Position numbers and translations under genes: made by a program
In this document: positions 48,064-55,994 of the stretch, piece by piece
Numbering within the stretch: the stretch's first letter is position 1
Layout: each line of letters opens with the position of its first letter
Source: Paludibacteraceae bacterium
GTDB lineage: Bacteria > Bacteroidota > Bacteroidia > Bacteroidales > Paludibacteraceae
Direction: 5' to 3'
NCBI GenBank assembly: GCA_017448985.1
Contig: JAFSKL010000009.1
Coordinates: 186,001 to 250,000, forward strand
Length of the DNA stretch: 64,000 nt
Notes under the pieces: model-generated
Told to the model about the DNA's origin: nothing
What the model saw: the letters and a program-made list of their open reading frames with translations, nothing else
Databases searched by the model: none

Positions 48064-49481
48064 AATTTTCAATTTTCAATTTTCTTATCCCAAGGGAACG
48101 ATTATTTCAATTTTCAATAATTATCGTGCTGTGCGCGATAATGTCCGGTTGCGGTGTGTACAAGAAATACGAGTCGCAAACGGAGGTGCCCGATAATGTG
48201 TACGGCCAGTTGCCGGAGGACTCGCCGGCGCAGATGCTGCGGGCCGAACAGATGTCTTGGCGGGAGTTCTTCACGGATCCCTATCTGCAAAGGCTGATCG
48301 ACGATGCCTTGGCGCACAATACGGATCTGCAGTCGGCGCGTATAGCGGTGGAGCAGGCGCAGGCCTCGCTCAAGGCGGCTAAGCTGGCATGGCTGCCTTC
48401 GCTCAGTCTCAACCCGCAAGCCGGCGTCTCGGGTACGGTGAGCAGTACCGGGACCGTCAGCGGAGCATCCTATACCTATAATATTCCGCTGCAGTTGGAC
48501 TGGAATGTAGGTATCTCCAATTCGGTGACGGTGAACAAGCGCAGAGCCAATGCCGTGTTAGGTCAGGCGGAAGCGTCTCGTGAGGCCGCGCAGGCGAATA
48601 TCATCTCTGCCGTGGCGCAACTCTACTATCAGCTTCTGCTTCTCGATCGCCAGATGGATATTCTGCGGGCTACCGACAGCCTGTGGGATGAGTCGCTGGA
48701 GACACAACGGGCGCTTTGGGAGAACGGCAGGTCTTATTCGACTGCTGTTAATCAGATGGAGTCGTCCAACCTGAGCGTCAAGATGCAGATTTTGGACACC
48801 GAACGCAGTATTCGCAGCATAGAGAATGCGATATGCCAACTGCTGTTGATCACGCCGCAGACGATAGCGCGCGGCTCATGGGAGAGCACGCCCGATTTGC
48901 CCGTGACCAATTATCAGGTGCCGGCGACAGCCTTGCTCAATCGGCCCGATGTGCGTTTGGCAGATCATCTCTTGGAGGAGGCTTTCTACAACACCGCTGC
49001 CGCCAAGGCGGCTTTCTTCCCCTCCTTCTCCCTCTCGGGCCTCCTCGGCTGGACCAATAACGGCGGTATCATTGCCGATCCGGGAGCACTGCTGATGCAG
49101 GCTGCGGCTTCGCTGATGCAACCTATCTTCCAGCAAGGCAAACTGCGCGCAAGTCTGAAGATAGCGCAACTGAATCAGGAGGACCAACTCAATAACTATG
49201 TCCAGACGGTCATCAATGCCGGCAACCAGGTGAACGAGTGTCTCGCTGACTGCAAGACGGCGCGGGATAAGGATGTGCTGTACAAACGGCAGGTGGCGGT
49301 GCTGCAAGATGCCTATACCGGCACGCACGAACTGATGGACAACGGCAAGGCTTCGTACCTCGAGGTGCTCACGGCGCAGGAATCGCTCCTCTCCGCCCAG
49401 CTGAATGAGGCTACCAACCTCTACAACGGTTCGCAAGCACTCATCGGACTATACATAGCGCTCGGAGGAGCTACTAAATAG
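48060..49481 (+). CDS. Outer-membrane efflux channel (TolC/OprM-like)
   Basis: 473 residues, NodT-type lipoprotein: the lipobox is CAIMSGC. The family's repeated alpha-barrel halves are visible as helical pairs (AHNTDLQSARIAVEQAQASL; ASREAAQANIISAVAQLYYQ; a second copy from RPDVRLADHLLEEAF to QLNEATNLYNGSQALIGLY). It completes the tripartite pump. The start ATG overlaps the permease stop (ATGA). The leader is longer than usual because of a word-like array at 48063-48122; a later start within it cannot be excluded. Confidence 0.92.
   Translation: MKFSIFNFLIPRERLFQFSIIIVLCAIMSGCGVYKKYESQTEVPDNVYGQLPEDSPAQMLRAEQMSWREFFTDPYLQRLIDDALAHNTDLQSARIAVEQAQASLKAAKLAWLPSLSLNPQAGVSGTVSSTGTVSGASYTYNIPLQLDWNVGISNSVTVNKRRANAVLGQAEASREAAQANIISAVAQLYYQLLLLDRQMDILRATDSLWDESLETQRALWENGRSYSTAVNQMESSNLSVKMQILDTERSIRSIENAICQLLLITPQTIARGSWESTPDLPVTNYQVPATALLNRPDVRLADHLLEEAFYNTAAAKAAFFPSFSLSGLLGWTNNGGIIADPGALLMQAAASLMQPIFQQGKLRASLKIAQLNQEDQLNNYVQTVINAGNQVNECLADCKTARDKDVLYKRQVAVLQDAYTGTHELMDNGKASYLEVLTAQESLLSAQLNEATNLYNGSQALIGLYIALGGATK
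48063..48122. repeat. Word-like repeat inside a signal peptide (aattttc type)
   Basis: Units aaattttc, aattttc, aattttc, ttatcccaagggaacgattatttc, aattttc, aataatt encode FSIFNFL and FQFSIII in the channel's leader. The hydrophobic core depends on the array. Confidence 0.7.
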
Positions 49482-49482
49482 G

Positions 49483-49540
49483 CTTCGCGTAGTTTGCGTA
49501 GGTTCCGTAGATTCCGTAGTTTACGTAAATTACGAAAAAT
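49483..49540. repeat. Word-like repeat array (gtagtttgc/gtagattcc type)
   Basis: Units gcgtagttt, gcgtaggttc, cgtagattc, cgtagttta, cgtaaatta, cgaaaaat after the channel gene. Reverse-complement relative of 551-595. Confidence 0.7.
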
Positions 49541-49558
49541 AACGTAAACAACAAAAGA

Positions 49559-49585
49559 AAACGTCCCAAGCGGGACGTTTCTTTT
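49559..49585. terminator. Bidirectional terminator between the efflux operon and rpsO
   Basis: Nine-base perfect stem AAACGTCCC (49559-49567) and GGGACGTTT (49572-49580) with a four-base loop and T-rich sequence on either strand. Confidence 0.85.
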
Positions 49586-49854
49586 TACTTACGAATACCG
49601 AGTTCTTTGATGATAGCGCGGTAACGCTCGATGTCTTTGGCCTTCAGATAATCCAACAGGCGGCGACGCTTTCCAACAAGTGCGGTCAGGGCGCGCTCTG
49701 TACCGAAGTCCTTACGGTTCGCTTTCAAGTGCTCCGTCAGGTGGTTGATACGGAAGGTGAACAAAGCGATTTGGCTCTCTGCAGAGCCGGTGTTTTTAGC
49801 ATCGTTGCCGTACTTAGCAAACAACTCAGCTTTCTTCTCGGAAGTTAAATACAT
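49585..49854 (-). CDS. rpsO: 30S ribosomal protein S15
   Basis: 89 residues, the standard length. The sequence has the S15 helices and motifs (NTGSAESQIALFTFRINHLT, then HLKANRKDFGTERALTALV and KRRRLLDYLK). It binds the central domain of 16S rRNA. Its leader on the minus strand is about 130 bases long and ends in a word-like array just before the start, which is relevant because S15 often represses its own translation by binding its leader. Confidence 0.97.
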   Translation of the reverse strand: MYLTSEKKAELFAKYGNDAKNTGSAESQIALFTFRINHLTEHLKANRKDFGTERALTALVGKRRRLLDYLKAKDIERYRAIIKELGIRK

Positions 49855-49861
49855 GATGTAA

Positions 49862-49892
49862 ATTTGTCATTGGTCATTTGTCATTGGTCGTT
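49862..49892. repeat. Word-like repeat array (gtcattg/gtcattt type)
   Basis: Units gtcattg, gtcattt, gtcattg, gtcgttt, ending seven bases before the rpsO start codon (minus strand). Confidence 0.7.
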
Positions 49893-49990
49893 TGACTTTT
49901 GGCAAATGAGAGTTAAACAATGTCGGCTGAAGCAGCATCTCAAGGGTGTCAACTTCGCCGGATTTATGCCCTTTCCATCGAAAAAGCGTG

Positions 49991-50021
49991 CAAAATTACT
50001 GCTTTTTTATCAAATACGCAA
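49991..50021 (-). promoter_or_regulatory. Promoter of rpsO
   Basis: Minus strand: -33 TTG (complement of 50019-50021) and -7 TAATTTTG (complement of 49991-49998), 20 bases apart. Confidence 0.78.
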
Positions 50022-50037
50022 ATTTTTTGCAATTTTT

Positions 50038-50069
50038 TTTGGTAGAATGCAATTTTTTTTGTACTTTTG
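50038..50069 (+). promoter_or_regulatory. Promoter of ssrA
   Basis: -33 TTTG at 50038-50041 and -7 TACTTTTG at 50062-50069, 20 bases apart. The region 50076-50187 is a 5' leader with stems such as GTCGC/GCGAC and GTCCAT/ATGGAC that should be removed by processing. Confidence 0.78.
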
Positions 50070-50187
50070 CACGCTCGTTCGATACAGGGTCCCCGAAAAT
50101 TTTAATTTTTGGGGAGATCGGAGACACAAGTCGCCCGTCCATTTAGCGGAGCGGTATGGACCTTTGCGACCTTGTTGTCGAACGCGA

Positions 50188-50576
50188 GGGGCTATCTGGT
50201 TTTGACAGCAGGTAGAATGGTTGTGTAAGCACGCCGAGCAATGAGGCAACGCTCGTAAATATCGCTTCAAACAATAACTGGCGAAAGAACTTATGCTCTC
50301 GCTGCTTGATCGAAGTATAGTAGATCAGCGTATTTGGGTGCAAGGCGCCTGAACGAGACGTCACTCCAAGCCGCGTCTGTGGGCTGAAAGGATATAGTGG
50401 CGCAGGAATACACAGAATAGGTGTTGCAGGCTGTGATGCGGCATTGAAACTTTAGCAGATAAGCCGGTGGTTGGTGGCTTGGGTCTTGCCGCCGGACGAA
50501 AAAGAAGGCCAAGATAAGCGTGTAGAAAGCGGAATTGTTCCTTGTTTGGACACGGGTTCGACTCCCGTTAGCTCCA
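50188..50576 (+). ncRNA. ssrA: Transfer-messenger RNA (tmRNA)
   Basis: About 389 bases. The 5' end GGGGCTA (50188-50194) pairs with TAGCTCC (50569-50575) as an acceptor stem, followed by A; the T arm is ACGGG-TTCGACT-CCCGT. The tag frame ends ...TGERTYALAA and stops at TGA (50307-50309); YALAA is the Bacteroidota-type protease tag end. The 3' CCA is not encoded. It rescues stalled ribosomes with SmpB. The resume codon cannot be placed with certainty by eye; it lies after the in-frame TAA at 50256-50258. Confidence 0.93.
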
Positions 50577-50691
50577 CTCCAAAGACAGAGCGCTGTCTTT
50601 GAGGATCTAATGGGGATTCTCGCCCGGGTTCTTAGCCCGAAGGGCACGATTAATGCACAAGTGCATTTTTCGACTCCCGTTAGCTCCACTC
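50557..50691. repeat. 23-base direct repeat of the ssrA 3' end, attachment-site-like
   Basis: The bases at 50557-50579 (T loop to just past the discriminator, ending agctccactc) are repeated exactly at 50669-50691, 112 bases downstream. ssrA 3' ends are frequent integrase targets, so this may be an att duplication left by an excised or decayed element. No integrase gene is present in this window. Confidence 0.75.
50580..50670 (+). terminator. Hairpins downstream of ssrA, with likely terminator
   Basis: CAAAGACAG (about 50580-50588) pairs with CTGTCTTTG (50593-50601). AATGCAC and GTGCATT (about 50652-50667) form a second stem followed by T. Both lie between the two 23-base repeats. Confidence 0.6.
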
Positions 50692-50932
50692 GCGCGAGCT
50701 ACGGCTCAATACGATTCGCGACCTCGTCGCTCATATGAATCTTCGCCGTGCTCTCGCTCTCCGATTAAAACATCGCTTTGTTAGCGTTTTAATCGGCTCT
50801 AATAAACTAGCGAGGACTGCTAGTGCAACGATAGTCCGAGCTAAGAGCGTAGCACAACACGCGGAACGTCCTTCCGATGAAACGGAAGGAGTGGCCTCCG
50901 CCGAGAAAGGTTTCGAGTGTTAGTGTAAGCGA
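50692..50932. other. Hairpin-rich region without a gene
   Basis: No convincing ORF, although one frame (50735-50923) is open. Inverted repeats include an 11-base perfect pair CCGATTAAAAC (50760-50770) and GTTTTAATCGG (50785-50795), and CCTTCCG/CGGAAGG (about 50871-50890). No promoter matching the consensus is seen for the tRNA-Ala that follows. Confidence 0.5.
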
Positions 50933-51005
50933 GGGGTATTAGCTCAGTTGGTAGAGCGCAACGTTCGCAATGTTGAGGTCAGGGGTTCGAATCCCCTATA
51001 CTCCA
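50933..51005 (+). tRNA. tRNA-Ala (anticodon CGC)
   Basis: 73 bases: acceptor GGGGTAT with ATACTCC including the G3-T70 pair that marks tRNA-Ala, D arm GCTC/GAGC, anticodon stem CAACG/TGTTG with loop TTCGCAA, T arm AGGGG-TTCGAAT-CCCCT. Only 44 bases separate it from the susC start. Confidence 0.95.
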
Positions 51006-51049
51006 CAAAAGGCATAAAAGAGGTGCCACAAAACTAACAATTCTATATC

Positions 51050-54000
51050 ATGAGGAAACGGATTTTTCTACTGCTTACGATGGTAGTGACGACGCTGGGT
51101 ATGCTGGCGCAGACACTGACCATCTCAGGCGTGGTGACGGCTCAGGACGAGCCCGATCCCGTGATCGGTGCCAATGTGATGGTCAAAGGAACGACCGTGG
51201 GTACCATCACCGATTTTGACGGAAATTTTGAATTACAAGCGAAGACGGGTGATGTGCTCGTGGTATCCTTTATGGGGTACAAGTCGCAGGAAGTGAAGGT
51301 GGCGGGCTCGGGTCCGTTGCGTATCGTATTAGTGCCGGACAACGTGCAGTTGCAAGAGGTGGTGGCTATCGGTTACGGTACGATGAAGAAGAGCGACCTG
51401 ACGGGTGCGGTAACGAGTGTGAGTGCCGACCAGTTGCTGAAAGCGCCTGTAGCGGGTCTCGACCAAGCGCTGCAAGGCCGTGCCGCCGGTGTGACAGTCA
51501 CTTCCGGTTCGGGTCAGCCCGGTGAGGCGGCTACCATCCGTATCCGCGGTATCGGTTCGGCTCTGAGCGGTAACGACCCGCTGTATGTGGTCGATGGAGT
51601 GATCACGGGTGACATCAAATGGCTGTCGCCGACCGACATCAAGTCGATGGAAATCTTGAAGGACGCTTCGGCCGCCGCTATCTACGGTAGCCGTGGAGCC
51701 AACGGTGTGATCATCATCACTACCAAGTCCGGTGGCGAAGGCAAGGTGAACATCAATTTCGATGCTTATTGGGGCTTCCAGAACCGCTGGAAAAAGATGG
51801 ATGTGCTCAAGAGCAAGGACTTTGTGGAGACCGAGTTGCGTATCTGCGCAATGCGTGACGGCGCACAGGAGATAGCCTATTACATGCAGAACGGTTTCCG
51901 TCCGTGGCTGAACATGTTCCGCCTCGGTAACGCCGATATCATGAAGATTCAGGAGTTCTATCCCATCAACTTCGATTATTCCCAGCAGGAGACCGATTGG
52001 CAGGACGAGGTATTCAATGCGAACGCATTCATGCACAACTATAACCTGTCGTTTGACGGCGGTGGCGAGAGAGGTCATTATGCATTGTCCGCTTCCTATT
52101 TCGGTCAGGAAGGTACGATCATCGGTAGTAACTACAACCGCTTCACGCTTCGTTTGAACACGGATTTCAAGATTCGCGAGTGGCTAAAGATAGGCGAGCA
52201 CTTCTCGATAATGACTTCGCACGGACGCAATGCGATGAACAACAGCTCGTCTGCCGGTGCTTCCATCATCTCCGGTGCCCTTGCTATGGCTCCTTGGGAT
52301 CCCGTCTATTATCCGGTAGGCAGTGTGAACAAATACGGTGAGAACATAGGCGGTCATTATTCGGCAGGTTCGAACTTCAAGAATGTGACCAACCCCTATC
52401 AGATGGCGTATAACTACGAGCCCAACAAGCGTAACGAGCGCGCGATAGGCGATATCTACCTGGAGCTGACGCCGATCAAGGGCCTGACCATCAAGTCGGC
52501 GCTGTCCGCAGACTTTGGTCTGGAGCGCGAGCGTAACTTCGGTTATCCGAACACCTACACCAGTTACAACTATTCGGAGTTGAACTCGATTAGTGCACGA
52601 ATGGAGCGTCGTTTGACGTTGCTTGAAGAGACAACAGTCACTTATGCCCGTGAGATAGGCAAGCATAACTTCTCGGTGATGGCCGGACAGACATGGTCCG
52701 AATACAACCGTTACGAGATGGGCGGTTCGGGTGCCGAGATCCTCAATGCCGTTGAGAGCAACTGGTATCTGAGCCGTTCGACGTTGAAGCGTACCGAGTC
52801 GTCGGATGACGTGAGTCGTACCCGTCGTCTGTCTTTCCTCGGACGAGCGTTCTATAACTACGACAGCCGTTATATGGTGACGGTCAACTTCCGTGCGGAC
52901 GCTTCGAGTAAGTTCACCAAGAACCCGTGGGGCTTCTTCCCGTCGGCGGCAGTGGCATGGCGTCTGAGCGAAGAGCCGTTTATGCGTGATCAGGACCTCC
53001 AATGGCTCGACAATATCAAGATCCGCGCCGGTTTCGGTCAGGTAGGTAACGACGGTGTGGACGCCAATGCATTCCAGTTGGCCATGTTCTCCACCAACAA
53101 TGTGTTCGTCAGCTATCCGTTGGGTGTGGAGCAAGTGGAGAATTCCGGAGCAGCACTGCTGACCCTGGTCGATCAGAATGGTAAATGGGAGACTAACCAA
53201 CAATGGGACGCCGGTATCGATTTCAGTTTCTGGAACGGCAAGTTGAGCGGTGCTATCGACTATTTCTGCCGTGACACCAAGGACGCACTCCTTTATGTAA
53301 ACGCACCTGCACACGTGGGTAACAGAGGAGCGCCCGTGAAGAACGTAGGAAACATCCGTAACGAAGGATTTGAGTTGACGCTCAGCCATGAGAACAAAGT
53401 GGGCGATTTCCATTACAATATAACCGGAAACATTTCGTATCTGCATAACGAGCTGACCAAAGTGAACGGAGGTTCTCCGCTGTGGAGCTACGGAACGCTC
53501 TGCAAGACCTACGAGGGGATGGCGTTGAACTCCTTCTGGGGTTATATCTACGAAGGTATCTATGCTACCGACCAGGAGGCGTTGGACCAGCTCTACACCT
53601 ATACGCCCTCGACCATCGGTGTCCACGCCGGTGACGCGCGTTACAAAGATGTGAACGGAGACGGCAAGATAGACGAGGACGACAAGATGGTGATCGGTAA
53701 CCCGTTCCCGAAACTGACGTACGGCTTGAATTTCAGTTGTGATTTCTACGGAGTGGATATCCAGTTGTTCTTGCAAGGCGTGGCCGGAAACAGTCTGTAT
53801 AATTACCAGCGTCAGTATTTGGAGGGCAGCGGCAGCAGTTATGCGTTGGCCAGCTATATGAAAGACGAAGTATGGGTAGGTTTCACGCAGGACGACGGCA
53901 GTCTGACGCCTGTAGGCAATGCGCTGGTGAACGCCGGTGTAAACCCGTATGAGTTGGAGAACAAGAAAGGTACCATTCCTAATCCGCTTGGCTCGCCGAC

Positions 54001-54256
54001 CAACACGGAGAACTCGACCCGTTTCCTGGAGAGCGGCAGTTACCTGCGTCTGAAGAACCTGCAGATCGGCTATACGTTCCCGCTCAAGTGGACGCAGAAG
54101 TTCCGTTGTTCGCGTCTGCGCTTGTACGCAACCGCCAGCAACCTCTTCACTATTACCAAATATAAGGGGTACGATCCCGAGGTAAGCAACGGTGTGGACT
54201 ACGGTAACTATCCACAGAGCCGTACGTTTACGTTTGGACTGAACGCGAATTTCTAA
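51050..54256 (+). CDS. susC: SusC/RagA-family TonB-linked outer-membrane transporter
   Basis: 1,068 residues. Signal peptide MRKRIFLLLTMVVTTLGMLA, a carboxypeptidase-regulatory-like domain (VIGANVMVKGTTVGTITDFDG), a TonB-box-like stretch, the plug (LQGRAAGVTVTSGSGQPGEA and IEILKDASAAAIYGSRGANG-type motif, here MEILKDASAAAIYGSRGANG) and a 22-strand barrel ending in RTFTFGLNANF. It imports oligosaccharides bound by the SusD-like partner. Substrate is inferred from the downstream hydrolases to be beta-1,3-glucan. No promoter of the usual type is seen between tRNA-Ala and the ATG. Confidence 0.94.
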   Translation: MRKRIFLLLTMVVTTLGMLAQTLTISGVVTAQDEPDPVIGANVMVKGTTVGTITDFDGNFELQAKTGDVLVVSFMGYKSQEVKVAGSGPLRIVLVPDNVQLQEVVAIGYGTMKKSDLTGAVTSVSADQLLKAPVAGLDQALQGRAAGVTVTSGSGQPGEAATIRIRGIGSALSGNDPLYVVDGVITGDIKWLSPTDIKSMEILKDASAAAIYGSRGANGVIIITTKSGGEGKVNINFDAYWGFQNRWKKMDVLKSKDFVETELRICAMRDGAQEIAYYMQNGFRPWLNMFRLGNADIMKIQEFYPINFDYSQQETDWQDEVFNANAFMHNYNLSFDGGGERGHYALSASYFGQEGTIIGSNYNRFTLRLNTDFKIREWLKIGEHFSIMTSHGRNAMNNSSSAGASIISGALAMAPWDPVYYPVGSVNKYGENIGGHYSAGSNFKNVTNPYQMAYNYEPNKRNERAIGDIYLELTPIKGLTIKSALSADFGLERERNFGYPNTYTSYNYSELNSISARMERRLTLLEETTVTYAREIGKHNFSVMAGQTWSEYNRYEMGGSGAEILNAVESNWYLSRSTLKRTESSDDVSRTRRLSFLGRAFYNYDSRYMVTVNFRADASSKFTKNPWGFFPSAAVAWRLSEEPFMRDQDLQWLDNIKIRAGFGQVGNDGVDANAFQLAMFSTNNVFVSYPLGVEQVENSGAALLTLVDQNGKWETNQQWDAGIDFSFWNGKLSGAIDYFCRDTKDALLYVNAPAHVGNRGAPVKNVGNIRNEGFELTLSHENKVGDFHYNITGNISYLHNELTKVNGGSPLWSYGTLCKTYEGMALNSFWGYIYEGIYATDQEALDQLYTYTPSTIGVHAGDARYKDVNGDGKIDEDDKMVIGNPFPKLTYGLNFSCDFYGVDIQLFLQGVAGNSLYNYQRQYLEGSGSSYALASYMKDEVWVGFTQDDGSLTPVGNALVNAGVNPYELENKKGTIPNPLGSPTNTENSTRFLESGSYLRLKNLQIGYTFPLKWTQKFRCSRLRLYATASNLFTITKYKGYDPEVSNGVDYGNYPQSRTFTFGLNANF

Positions 54257-54274
54257 AATGAAAGGAGAAAAGCT

Positions 54275-55909
54275 ATGAAAACGAAAAATATATTGATTAT
54301 CAGTATTCTCTGTTCCGTACTTTGCCTCTCGGGTTGCAAAGACTATCTGACGGAGATCGAGCCGGGCACGACGCTGTTGGAGGACTTCTTCACCTCGACG
54401 CCGGCGGCTGTGCAGAATGTGACGGGTTGTTATGCTCCGCTGATGTGGGAGTATAACCACACCTATTGCTCGGAGTGGTTTATCGGCGATATAGCCAGTG
54501 ACGATGCTCTCAAAGGCGGCGGCAGCACGACCGATATGGCGGACGTGTACGACATCGAGAACTGGCGTACGACGAATCAGAATACCATGCTGTTGGATTT
54601 CTACCGTGCGCAGTTCCAGGGCGTAGGCCGATGCAACCTGGCGTTGGAGTATATCGGCAAGATGGAAGTGGGCATTGACTCCCTCTTCACGCAGTCGATG
54701 AAAAACCGCCTTTTGGGTGAAGTATATTTCCTGCGGGCGTACTATTACTTCCGTTTGGTTCGTATCTTTGCCGGCGTACCGATGCCGACCAAGGTGCTGG
54801 GTTCGTCCGAAGAGTGGGGTATGCCTCGCGCTTCGGTGAACGAGGTGTATGAGCAGATTCTAATGGATCTGACTCAGGCGCAGAAGTACCTTTGGAAGAA
54901 AAGCGACTATGATAAAGCCGACCTGGGTCGTGCTACCAAGGGTGCAGCAGAGGCTATGCTGATGAAAGTGAACCTCTATATGGCTTCGTCCTATTGGCAG
55001 AAACAAGGTGTAGCCAAGAATCCGAGTGACTGCTACAAGGATGCGCTGGCTTGGGGCGACAGTATCATCGCTTCGGCTGAATATGATCTCTGCCCGAATT
55101 ATGTGGACAACTTCACGATAGAAGGTGAGAATGGTATCGAGTCGGTCTTTGAGATTCAGTACGCGGAGGTGAACTGGGGTGACTACGGAAGCGGCGATGA
55201 TCCGACCAAGTTCGGATATACTGCAGGCAGTTTCACGCAGATCCTGACCCGTAGCCGTAATTCGGATATCGGTGGTGGTTGGGGATTTGACCATCCGACG
55301 CAGAATCTGTATGATGAGTTTGAGAAAGGTGATCCGCGTCGTGAGGTGGCCATTCTGATACCTAGTACGGATGTGGTATCTTCGTATCAGGAACAGACGG
55401 ATGAGGTCTATGCCGGCAATAAGGCGCTCAACAATAAATACGCCATGTATCGTGATCCGGAGGGCATAGGCGGCGGTTATGGCAAATGGAGCTTGCACGC
55501 GAGCCGTGGTCCGCTGAACAACCGTCAGATTCGTTTTGCCGATGTGCTGCTGATGTACGCAGAGGCGGCTCTCGGAGCAGGTGATGCAGGTAAGGCGCTG
55601 ACGAATATCAATAGGGTTCGTGCGCGTGTGGGCTTGACTCCTATTGCTGCAGCGGACAATGCTGCTTTGCGTCACGAGCGTCGTTGCGAGTTGGCGATGG
55701 AAGGACACCGTTGGTTCGATCTCGTGCGTTGGGAAGGAGTGGACGGCAAGGGCCTGAAAGCACATATGGATGCGTACAAGGCCACGGAAACGCCTGAGGC
55801 ACAGAGCTATATGAATGAGTTCGTGGCGGGTAAGCATGAGTTGTTCCCCATTCCGCAAGAGGAAATACAACTCAACTCTACTCCTATGGAGCAGAACCCA
55901 GGCTATTAA
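54275..55909 (+). CDS. susD: SusD/RagB-family nutrient-binding lipoprotein
   Basis: 544 residues with lipobox (LCLSGCKDYL). SusD hallmarks are present: a TPR-like helical core (LLGEVYFLRAYYYFRLVRIF), the central GGYGKW-type region and the C-terminal RHERRCELAMEGHRWFDLVRW followed by LFPIPQEEIQLN. It sits on the cell surface and caps SusC. The gap to susC is 18 bases, so they are cotranslated from one message. Confidence 0.95.
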   Translation: MKTKNILIISILCSVLCLSGCKDYLTEIEPGTTLLEDFFTSTPAAVQNVTGCYAPLMWEYNHTYCSEWFIGDIASDDALKGGGSTTDMADVYDIENWRTTNQNTMLLDFYRAQFQGVGRCNLALEYIGKMEVGIDSLFTQSMKNRLLGEVYFLRAYYYFRLVRIFAGVPMPTKVLGSSEEWGMPRASVNEVYEQILMDLTQAQKYLWKKSDYDKADLGRATKGAAEAMLMKVNLYMASSYWQKQGVAKNPSDCYKDALAWGDSIIASAEYDLCPNYVDNFTIEGENGIESVFEIQYAEVNWGDYGSGDDPTKFGYTAGSFTQILTRSRNSDIGGGWGFDHPTQNLYDEFEKGDPRREVAILIPSTDVVSSYQEQTDEVYAGNKALNNKYAMYRDPEGIGGGYGKWSLHASRGPLNNRQIRFADVLLMYAEAALGAGDAGKALTNINRVRARVGLTPIAAADNAALRHERRCELAMEGHRWFDLVRWEGVDGKGLKAHMDAYKATETPEAQSYMNEFVAGKHELFPIPQEEIQLNSTPMEQNPGY

Positions 55910-55973
55910 TTTATTGAATAAAGAATAATGAATAATTAATATTTTATTCACAATTCACAATTAACACTTTTTT
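55905..55973. repeat. Word-like repeat array (aataatg and caattcac types)
   Basis: Units tattgaataaag, aataatg, aataatt, aatatt, then attcacaattcac, aattaac before the third locus gene. First part matches the family at 32638 and 44740. Confidence 0.7.
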
Positions 55974-55994
55974 ACTAACAAAACAAAAATCATT

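Noticed and set aside
50735..50923. A 62-residue ORF between ssrA and tRNA-Ala
   Set aside because: It is made of inverted-repeat DNA, has no promoter and no protein-like composition.
52184..54460. A 758-residue open frame antisense to susC
   Set aside because: Shadow of the SusC gene; the composition is rich in Arg, His and Val without motifs.
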